From Armatimonadota bacterium (lineage in GTDB: Bacteria > Sysuimicrobiota > Sysuimicrobiia > Sysuimicrobiales > JACQTN01), in NCBI GenBank assembly GCA_016210785.1, contig JACQTN010000410.1, positions 1-7,135 on the forward strand: a stretch of 7,135 bases of DNA, read 5' to 3'. Shown here one piece after another: positions 1 to 5,265 of the stretch (position 1 is its first letter; every line of letters begins with the position of its first letter). The notes beneath the pieces are model-generated. The model was not told where the DNA came from. It did not search any database and was given only the letters and a program-made list of their open reading frames with translations. Made by a program: the position numbers and the translations under genes.

Positions 1-414
1 GTTGATGATCCCGTCCTGCTCGTACAGCCACCGCCACATCAGGCCCACGACTACCATGGAGGTCACCACGGGCAGGTAATACGCGGCGCGGAACCAGGCG
101 ATGCCGCGCAGCGGCCGGTTGACGGCCACCGCCAGCACCAGCGAGAGGATCTGCAGGACCGGCACCACCAGCACGTACTTCACCGAGTTGGTCAGGGCGA
201 TCCAGAAGTACCGGTCGCCCCCCAGGGCCTGGAAGTGCTTGAGGCCCACGAAGCGCGGCGGGGCGATGACGTTGTACTCGAAGAGGCTGAGCACGGTGCC
301 GATCGCGACGGGATAAAACGTGAAGCCTACCAGCACGATAAGGGCGGGTGAGAGGAAGAGGTACGCGATGACCGCCTGCCGCAGCCGGCGGTTGAGGTGC
401 GGGCGCTCGCGCAT
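1..414 (-). CDS. CUT1-type sugar ABC transporter permease (MalF/UgpA-like), 3' end cut by window edge
   Basis: Inner-membrane channel subunit that would pass a sugar delivered by the binding protein encoded two genes upstream. Only the first 138 residues are present and the frame is open to base 1. Visible: a short basic N-terminus, TM1 at about residues 14-38 (includes YLFLSPALIVLVGFTFYPV), the family-typical FVGLKHF segment at 55-61, TM2 at about 73-98, then RGIAWFRAAYYLPVVTSM (103-120) leading into TM3 and WRWLYEQDGIIN. This pattern is characteristic of MalF/UgpA permeases. The EAA loop that contacts the ATPase lies beyond the edge. The ATG at 414-412 is preceded by GAGGA with a 9-nt spacer. 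An in-frame stop at 429-427 limits the start to this ATG or the adjacent CTG. The start shares one base with the stop of a possible 32-codon ORF. Substrate is inferred from context (amino sugars), not from the sequence. Confidence 0.93.
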   Translation of the reverse strand, partial: MRERPHLNRRLRQAVIAYLFLSPALIVLVGFTFYPVAIGTVLSLFEYNVIAPPRFVGLKHFQALGGDRYFWIALTNSVKYVLVVPVLQILSLVLAVAVNRPLRGIAWFRAAYYLPVVTSMVVVGLMWRWLYEQDGIIN

Positions 415-512
415 CAGGAGGCGTCCTCAGTGGAAGCGCGGCCCATCAGGGCGCGGCCTCCCCCAGCAGGCGCGTCCTTCGGCGCACGGGCCCGGCCGGC
501 GCGCGGACTCAT
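414..512 (-). CDS. Possible 32-codon relay ORF between hexosaminidase and permease
   Basis: Starts with the ATG at 512-510, which shares its A with the hexosaminidase stop (TGATG). It ends with the TGA at 416-414, which shares its A with the permease ATG (again TGATG). The product would be a basic, Ala/Gly/Arg/Pro-rich peptide beginning MSPRAGRARAPKD and ending GRASTEDAS. I recognise no domain. It carries the SD-like GAGGA that precedes the permease start. The likely role, if translated, is to carry terminating ribosomes from one gene to the next. It could equally be a chance open frame in a 97-nt spacer, since short GC-rich frames are often open. Only its double TGATG linkage makes it worth listing. 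Confidence 0.25.
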   Translation of the reverse strand: MSPRAGRARAPKDAPAGGGRALMGRASTEDAS

Positions 513-2800
513 CACGGTACCGCTTCCAGCAACGTCACCGCCAGCAGCACCGGGCTGGCCCGCCCGCCCGTGGAGATCGCCTCGATAGCGGCGACGGCCT
601 TGCCCGGCGCGGGATTGGTCCACCGGAGCACCCCCAGGCGCACCTCGTTGCCGGCGACGGTCTTCCCCATCCAGGCCACTTCCTGGTGGATGGAAGCGAT
701 CCCTTCCGGGTCGCCCAGCCACTGCGCGATGTTCAGCCCGTACTCCAGATTGATGGCCGCCGACGTGCCGTCGTCGTAGTGCACGACGTACTGCCCGACG
801 CGTTCTCCGAATCCCGCCTGCGGCCAGCCGCCCGGCGCGTCCAGGGTCGCATGGAGGAAGACGATCTGTGCCGCGCGCCGGCCCACCGCGATCCTCACGC
901 GCGGCGGCAGCGCCGCCGCCGCGTCGCGCTCGCCCTTGAGCATCACCACGGAGCGCGCGCCCGCCCGCCCGTCCAGGATCCGGAACAGCACCCCGCGCAG
1001 CCGCTGCCGCCCCGACCCCAACGCGCGCAGATCGTACTCCCTGCCCTTGCCCAGCCAGCCTTCTCCGTTCTCGTCCAGGTGGCTGCGCGTCGCCACCGCG
1101 GAGAGGTCCACCAGCGTCCCCGGCACCGCCGCCCTGGCCCCGGGACCGCGCCAGGCGTCCACGAAGCGCGCCGCGAGATCGGCGTGAGAGGGCAGCGCGG
1201 CTGCGGCGGGCGGCCGCGCGTTCCAGAAGAAGTCCGCCGCGGCCAGGTAGGTGTAGATCTGCGCGAACTGACGCTCCAGCACCCCGCGGTTGCCGAAGTA
1301 GCCGGTCCAGGTCGTGCGCAGCATCCCCGCGGCGCCCACGCGCTTCGCGTCGTGGCTGAACGCCGCGTTGTTGAAGATGCGGTGCCAGGTGGCGCCGATC
1401 ACCGGGAACCCTTCGGCGCGCAGGTACTGCAGGCTGGGATACCGCACTTGGTCCTCGTACTTCCAGTCCACGACCGTGATGTCCCGCGACAGACCACGGT
1501 AGCGCGGCTCCCGCTTCAATTCCTCCCGCCGCTCGTCCAGGACGTCGCCCCACATCATCACGCCGGCGCCGCGCGCCCGCAGGAACCGGTGCAGGGCGGC
1601 CACGTCGTCCAGGTAGAGGTCCAGGTCGTAGCGCATCCCCGAAAGGCGCACCTCGTCATGACCGATGTGGACGGCGCGCGGCCGGAACAGCGCCAGCGCC
1701 TCCTCCAGGATGGGGAAGATGAGCAGATCGTAGAGCGTCGCCGTGCGCCCGTCCACGGTGATGCGCTTCGTGGGATCGTAGATCGATGGCTCGGAGATGA
1801 CCGGGGCCTTCCCGGTCCGCGCGGCCTCCTCGCGCAGCCGGCGCGGGATGTAGGTGAGATCGCGCCGCAGCTCGGCGCTGCGCAGACCCTGAAAGACCCA
1901 CTCGCTGTGGCCGAGCGTCTGGATCAGCGGCGTCACTTCGATGTGTCGCGCCCGGGCCGCCCGGAGCACCCGCCGCACCTGCTCTTTGGTGGCCCCGCGC
2001 GCGTCCGGCTTCCAGACGGCGCGGCCGCTCTCCCACTGCACGTACTCCGCCTCCGCGATCACGTGGTTGATCTTGAAGCGGGCGAGCACGCGCTCGATGA
2101 GGCGCACGTGCAGCACGTCCGAGTAATCGTCCAGCAGGATGTGCACGCCGCGGAAGCGGTGGTCGGGCCAGTCGCGGATGCGCGCCCCGCGTGCGGCCGT
2201 CCGTCCCCGCTGGTCGCGGTACAACAGCTGGCGCAGCGTCTGCACGCCGTAATACGTACCGCGCCGGTCGCGGCCCGCCACCACGACCGCCTCCGGCGCG
2301 ACCAGCAGCGCGTACCCCTCCGGGCCGGGCGCGCCCGCGGTCACGTTCAACCCTTCGCGCGCGGCCATGCGGTGCACCCACGCGTTGAGGGCGGGCTCGC
2401 CGATCAGGATGTGACCGCGCGGTGAGGACACCTCGCGCGCGCGGCGGACCGGCCGGGGGCCCCCAAAGCGCTCGGTCAGTTCTTCGTTCAGATCGCGGGC
2501 GGCGTAGAGGTCTTCCGCGGCGGCGGAGTCGCCGACCACGATGATGGTCTGCGGAGTGATGAGAAACGGCTGCGGCAGCCAGGCGACCTGCTTGGGCAGC
2601 GGAAGGATGTGCGCGGGCGGCGGAGGCGGGACGTGGGCATTGGCGACGGTCTCGTGGGAAAGCGGTGCGGAGGCCACGGGCCATGGGATGAGAAGGCAGA
2701 CGAGCAGCGCGGCGAGGAGGCCGTTCGCGCTGAGCGTGTCGAAGCGCGGAGCCCTCCACGCCCCATCCTTCGACGCGCTCAGGTGACCCCCTCGAACCAT
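512..2800 (-). CDS. Secreted GH20-like beta-N-acetylhexosaminidase with C-terminal beta-rich module
   Basis: Predicted to release terminal GlcNAc/GalNAc from glycans by the substrate-assisted GH20 mechanism, outside the membrane. Numbering is from the ATG at 2800 (762 residues). Residues 7-27 are encoded by a palindromic repeat. Residues 28-45 form a hydrophobic signal-peptide core ending PVASA. A GH20 N-terminal alpha/beta domain covers about 64-194 (TIIVVGDSA, RDLNEELTERFGG, RRGTYYGVQTLRQLL). The TIM barrel covers about 215-534, with RFRGVHILLDD as strand 1 (R217 is the expected sugar-binding Arg) and HIGHDE carrying the expected Asp-Glu pair, D382/E383. The usual motif is HxGGDE, so the second Gly is His here. 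A C-terminal module at about 554-762 contains VGQYVVHYDDG and LEYGLNIAQW, resembling beta-sandwich modules appended to other glycosidases. A TTG at 2818 would add six residues. I prefer the ATG because GGCGG lies 7 nt upstream. The gene sits between binding protein and permease, which supports a role in feeding the transporter. Confidence 0.82.
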   Translation of the reverse strand: MVRGGHLSASKDGAWRAPRFDTLSANGLLAALLVCLLIPWPVASAPLSHETVANAHVPPPPPAHILPLPKQVAWLPQPFLITPQTIIVVGDSAAAEDLYAARDLNEELTERFGGPRPVRRAREVSSPRGHILIGEPALNAWVHRMAAREGLNVTAGAPGPEGYALLVAPEAVVVAGRDRRGTYYGVQTLRQLLYRDQRGRTAARGARIRDWPDHRFRGVHILLDDYSDVLHVRLIERVLARFKINHVIAEAEYVQWESGRAVWKPDARGATKEQVRRVLRAARARHIEVTPLIQTLGHSEWVFQGLRSAELRRDLTYIPRRLREEAARTGKAPVISEPSIYDPTKRITVDGRTATLYDLLIFPILEEALALFRPRAVHIGHDEVRLSGMRYDLDLYLDDVAALHRFLRARGAGVMMWGDVLDERREELKREPRYRGLSRDITVVDWKYEDQVRYPSLQYLRAEGFPVIGATWHRIFNNAAFSHDAKRVGAAGMLRTTWTGYFGNRGVLERQFAQIYTYLAAADFFWNARPPAAAALPSHADLAARFVDAWRGPGARAAVPGTLVDLSAVATRSHLDENGEGWLGKGREYDLRALGSGRQRLRGVLFRILDGRAGARSVVMLKGERDAAAALPPRVRIAVGRRAAQIVFLHATLDAPGGWPQAGFGERVGQYVVHYDDGTSAAINLEYGLNIAQWLGDPEGIASIHQEVAWMGKTVAGNEVRLGVLRWTNPAPGKAVAAIEAISTGGRASPVLLAVTLLEAVP
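2721..2782 (-). repeat. Dispersed palindromic repeat, copy A, inside the hexosaminidase N-terminus
   Basis: Arms CTGAGCGTGTCGAAG (2730-2744) and CTTCGACGCGCTCAG (2768-2782) are inverted repeats matching at 14 of 15 positions, with a 23-nt loop. Read on the minus strand, its right part GCGCTTCGACACGCTCAGC and the following GCGAACGG match copy C (4237-4262, plus strand) at 24 of 27 positions. It encodes about residues 7-27 of the hexosaminidase, immediately before the hydrophobic core of its signal peptide. Confidence 0.85.
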
Positions 2801-2861
2801 CGGGAGACCGCCGTTCAATCCGGGGGACCCGTGCCGATGTCTCGAGGGGTCAGGGTGAGCG
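2776..2861. repeat. Compound inverted repeat across the binding protein-hexosaminidase junction
   Basis: Three nested stems line up: CGCTCA (2776-2781) with TGAGCG (2856-2861); TGACCCCCTCGA (2784-2795) with TCGAGGGGTCA (2842-2852), one bulged C; and CATCGG (2798-2803) with CCGATG (2834-2839). The central loop is 2804-2833. In the minus-strand transcript the inner stem contains the candidate hexosaminidase ATG (2800-2798), and the alternative TTG (2818) lies in the loop. It may act as an mRNA 3'-stabilising hairpin for the binding-protein message, as a start-codon block, or both. There is no U-run, so it is not a classical terminator. Confidence 0.65.
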
Positions 2862-2866
2862 GATGT

Positions 2867-4165
2867 CTAGAGCCGCGCATTCCACTCCCGCACCGCCCAC
2901 TCCAGCGCGTCCTTCGGCCCCATCTTGCCGAAGAACGCGCCCTCCATCGCCTCCCGGAAGACGCGAAAGAGATCGCCGGAACGCGGCACCACCACGGTCA
3001 AATCCCTGGCATAGCGCAGCGACTGCGCGCCGATGTACCGCGCCTTCTCCTCCGGCGTGCTCCCGGGGCGCGCAAAGAACGGATCCCCCGCCGCCTTCCT
3101 GGTGGAGGGAAAGATGACCACCAGCTTGCCGAAGGCGAGTTGGCTCTCGTCGCTGGTGACGTGCAGCGCGAACCGCACGGCCTCCCCCTGGTTCCTGCCC
3201 GACTTCGGTACCGCCAGGTTCATCAGCGGCGCATGCACGACGCTGCCGCGATCCAGGGGATAGGGCGCCACGTCGGTCTTCGCGTAGACCTGCGGGTTGT
3301 CCTTGCGCACGCGCAGCAAGAACTGCGGCCCCGTGATCAACATGGCCAGCCGCCCGGCGCTGTAGCGCTCGGTGGCGCCCAGGTATCCGCGGCGCAGCGC
3401 GTCTTCGGGGAAGTAGTCCTTCTTCAGCAGCGCCACGTAGGTCTCCAGCACCTTTACGTGCGCCGGCGAGTTGAAGACGGCACGCTTCCCGTCGGGGCTC
3501 ACGAGCGGCAGGCCCGCCTCCCGGAAACGGTGCATCATGCGCACGCCGTCCACGTTGGGCATGAACCCGTAGATCTTCGTGCGGTCCTTGATGCGGCGGG
3601 CCGCGTCGATCATGGCGTCTTCGGTGGCCGGCGGCTTCGCCGGGTCCAGCCCGGCCTTCTTGAAGATCTCTGTGTTGTAGGCCAGCACGCTGGGCGTCAC
3701 GTACCAGGGGATCCCGTAGGTCCTCCCCTTGAACCGGGTGGAAGCCCACAGTCCCTCGAAGTACTTCGCCCGGTCCGCCGCGGAGACTGCCGTGTCCATG
3801 TCGGCCAGCGCCCCCTGCTCCGCCAGGCGCACGGCAAACTCCGTGTTGAGGTTGACCACGTCCGGGGGCACACCGCCCGCCACGGCGGCCAGCAGCTTCT
3901 GCTCGATGGCGTGGATCTGCACGTCCACCCAACGCACCTTCACGCCGGGGTGGGCGACTTCGTACCGGGTGATGAGGTTATTGATGTAGTCGTTGAAGAA
4001 CGGCTGGAGGCTGATGGTCCAGAACTCCAGGAAGAGCGGGCCTCCGGCCAGACCTGTACCGAGCCGTGTCGAAGGGCCTGCCCCGAGCCACGTCAAAGGG
4101 CCGGCGACCGGCGCCGCCAGCAGGGTGAGGATCAGGCAGAGGACGAGAAGGATCCGACGGCGCAT
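2867..4165 (-). CDS. Extracellular sugar-binding protein of a CUT1 ABC transporter
   Basis: Captures a sugar or oligosaccharide outside the membrane and delivers it to the permeases (family 1 extracellular solute-binding protein). The 432-residue length is normal. Signal peptide: MRRRILLVLCLILTLLAAPVA, with probable cleavage after A21. The only nearby Cys (C10) is inside the hydrophobic core, so I see no lipobox. Residues 22-37 are a tandem 8-residue repeat (GPLTWLGA/GPSTRLGT) encoded by repeat DNA. The fold then begins at about 44 (LFLEFWT). Family-typical blocks: AGGVPPDVVNLNTEFAVRLA (97-116), FKGRTYGIPWYVTPSVLAYN (145-164), EIFKKAGLDP (166-175) and YSAGRLAMLITGPQF (268-282). The ATG at 4165 is preceded by GGAGG at 4180-4176 with a 10-nt spacer. 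The first 34 bases overlap the end of the PP-loop gene. The ligand cannot be read from the sequence; the hexosaminidase next door suggests an amino-sugar compound. Confidence 0.93.
   Translation of the reverse strand: MRRRILLVLCLILTLLAAPVAGPLTWLGAGPSTRLGTGLAGGPLFLEFWTISLQPFFNDYINNLITRYEVAHPGVKVRWVDVQIHAIEQKLLAAVAGGVPPDVVNLNTEFAVRLAEQGALADMDTAVSAADRAKYFEGLWASTRFKGRTYGIPWYVTPSVLAYNTEIFKKAGLDPAKPPATEDAMIDAARRIKDRTKIYGFMPNVDGVRMMHRFREAGLPLVSPDGKRAVFNSPAHVKVLETYVALLKKDYFPEDALRRGYLGATERYSAGRLAMLITGPQFLLRVRKDNPQVYAKTDVAPYPLDRGSVVHAPLMNLAVPKSGRNQGEAVRFALHVTSDESQLAFGKLVVIFPSTRKAAGDPFFARPGSTPEEKARYIGAQSLRYARDLTVVVPRSGDLFRVFREAMEGAFFGKMGPKDALEWAVREWNARL
4059..4106. repeat. Two tandem 24-bp units, possible degenerate copies of the dispersed repeat
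   Basis: The first unit begins CCGAGCCGTGTCGAAGGGCC (4059-4078) and the second CCGAGCCACGTCAAAGGGCC (4083-4102), with a period of exactly 24 bases. They resemble the CTGAGCCTG(G)TCGAAGG arm of copy C. The period keeps the reading frame, giving two 8-residue repeats (GPSTRLGT, GPLTWLGA) just after the predicted signal-peptide cleavage site of the sugar-binding protein. Confidence 0.7.
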
Positions 4166-5244
4166 GGCTGCGGGGCCTCCGGCTCATGCCGTTCGGCCTG
4201 AGCCTGGTCGAAGGCCGAAGCCTCTGCTAAGCTACGTGCTTCGACAGGCTCAGCACGAACGGTGCGGGATTCGCGCTCCGTATCTAGCGGCGTGAAGTCC
4301 ACCACGTGGAAGGTGTGGAGCCGGGCGTTGGGCGACGGCAGCCACTCCACCTCGATGGGGAAGGCGAAGTCGGGAGCCAGCCGGCCGTGGTGGAGCCAGT
4401 GGCGGGCGTGATCGTCCCCGACAATCCCGGGGCTGGCCTTCACCACCAGGCGGAGCGGGCCTTCCACCAGGTGGACTTCCTCTAATTGCGGGAGCGCGGC
4501 CAGCGCCGCAAGCACCTGCCTCCGGATCTCCGCCGGCGGCAGCGGGCGGACGTTCACCAACCCCACGTTGCGGCGGAGCGGCCCGATGATCTTCACGTTG
4601 GCCAGGTCGGCCTGCCAGCCCGCCTCGCGCAGGACGTCCAGGATGATCTCGTTGGCGCGGGCCACCGCCGTCCCGTGATAGGCCGGCGCGGCCAGCGGCT
4701 TGAGCAGGTGCTTCAGCTTGCACCCCTCGCGGCCGGGGTTCTCACCGATCTTAGGCGGGATCACGTCCAGGGCCGCGGCCACCTCACGAATCTGCGGCTT
4801 GTCCCAGTCCAGCAGCGGCGCATAATACCCGTCGCAGACCTTGAGCCCCATCTGCCCCCAGGTGTCGCTGCGGTTGGCGCCGGTCAGCACCAGCCGCCCC
4901 TTCGCCACCGCCCTGACCATCCCCAGCTTGATCTCGCGGGTGCAGCGGTTGCAGGCGGGCCCGGTGCGCTGCACGCGGTGCTGGGCGTGCTGCCCCAGCA
5001 AGCACCGCTGCGGCAGCCCCAGGCGATCCGCCATCTCCAGGACGATCTCATTGCCGCGGCGGTAGGCGTACTCGCCCATGTTCACGGTGACCAGCAGCAC
5101 GCCGGCGGGACCGAGCGCGTCGCGGGCGAGGGCGGCGACGGTGGTGCTGTCGAGACCTCCGCTGAAGGCGACGACAACGTGCCGGCCGCCGGTGACTCGC
5201 CGGATCTCGTCGGTGATGGTCTGGATGCGCGCGTGCACGTCCAT
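4132..5244 (-). CDS. PP-loop (N-type) ATP pyrophosphatase with CxxC plus third Cys
   Basis: A cytoplasmic enzyme expected to adenylate a substrate and release pyrophosphate, as in tRNA thiolation, LarE sulfur transfer or GMP-synthase-type amidation. The exact reaction is not recognised. The PP-loop SGGLDS is at 28-33 after VVVAF, followed by an alpha/beta Rossmann-like domain (LLVTVNMGEYAYRRGNEI at 51-68). PACNRCTREIK places C98 and C101 in a CxxC, VLTGANRSDTWGQ lies at 119-131, and a third Cys, C175, is in GREGCK. The Cys layout is reminiscent of TtcA/TtuA-type or iron-sulfur LarE-type enzymes but does not prove a cluster. The C-terminal part (about 220-320) is a separate alpha/beta domain. 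The natural protein seems to end near residue 327. Residues 328-352 (RAEPVEARSLAEASAFDQAQ and flanks) are read from a palindromic repeat, and the rest runs into the signal-peptide region of the next gene. The start ATG at 5244 lies 16 nt after the dehydrogenase stop with only a weak SD. Confidence 0.8.
   Translation of the reverse strand: MDVHARIQTITDEIRRVTGGRHVVVAFSGGLDSTTVAALARDALGPAGVLLVTVNMGEYAYRRGNEIVLEMADRLGLPQRCLLGQHAQHRVQRTGPACNRCTREIKLGMVRAVAKGRLVLTGANRSDTWGQMGLKVCDGYYAPLLDWDKPQIREVAAALDVIPPKIGENPGREGCKLKHLLKPLAAPAYHGTAVARANEIILDVLREAGWQADLANVKIIGPLRRNVGLVNVRPLPPAEIRRQVLAALAALPQLEEVHLVEGPLRLVVKASPGIVGDDHARHWLHHGRLAPDFAFPIEVEWLPSPNARLHTFHVVDFTPLDTERESRTVRAEPVEARSLAEASAFDQAQAERHEPEAPQPCAVGSFSSSA
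4176..4180 (-). promoter_or_regulatory. Ribosome-binding site of the sugar-binding protein
   Basis: GGAGG on the minus strand, 10 nt before the ATG at 4165. It fixes the start inside the PP-loop reading frame and lies 8 nt downstream (in transcript direction) of the base of repeat copy C, so folding of the repeat could affect access to it. Confidence 0.6.
4189..4262 (+). repeat. Dispersed palindromic repeat, copy C, at the end of the PP-loop gene
   Basis: Left arm 4189-4214 (CCGTTCGGCCTGAGCC continuing TGGTCGAAGG) and right arm 4239-4262 (CTTCGACAGGCTCAGC continuing ACGAACGG) are near-perfect inverted repeats with one extra base in the left arm and a 24-nt loop. The core CTTCGACAGGCTCAGCACGA is a sequence I recall as a common dispersed element in draft genomes of uncultured bacteria, often translated as LRQAQHER or PVEARS. 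It lies 24 nt upstream of the binding-protein start codon and just upstream of its SD. Confidence 0.88.
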
Positions 5245-5259
5245 GGGATTCCGAGCCCT

Positions 5260-5265
5260 ATTATA
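5260..5265 (-). promoter_or_regulatory. Possible -10 box (TATAAT) before the PP-loop gene
   Basis: A perfect TATAAT on the minus strand stands out in GC-rich sequence and overlaps the dehydrogenase TAA stop. At 16-18 nt upstream I find no good -35 hexamer and there is no extended TG, so it may only reflect the stop-codon context. If used, the transcript would start about 10 nt before the PP-loop ATG. Confidence 0.2.

Noticed and set aside
320..2425. Very long plus-strand open frame opposite the hexosaminidase
   Set aside because: It is the antisense shadow of the minus-strand GH20 gene in GC-rich sequence. Its product is Arg/Pro/Ala/His-rich with no recognisable domain.
2784..2852. Rho-independent terminator after the binding-protein gene
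   Set aside because: The hairpin is strong but no T-run follows on the minus strand and a coding gene begins inside it, so attenuation or stabilisation is more plausible than termination.
2609..4201. Plus-strand open frame opposite the sugar-binding protein
   Set aside because: Antisense shadow: low-complexity Arg/Gly/Val/His-rich translation with no domain, while the minus-strand frame has clear binding-protein motifs and an SD.
4059..4262. CRISPR-like array
   Set aside because: There are only a few units, with internal palindromes, variable spacing and no unique spacers. The pattern fits REP-like palindromes.
4132..5244. Assigning the PP-loop gene as larE, ttcA or queC
   Set aside because: The PP-loop and cysteines are clear, but family-specific motifs outside them do not match well enough to name a gene.
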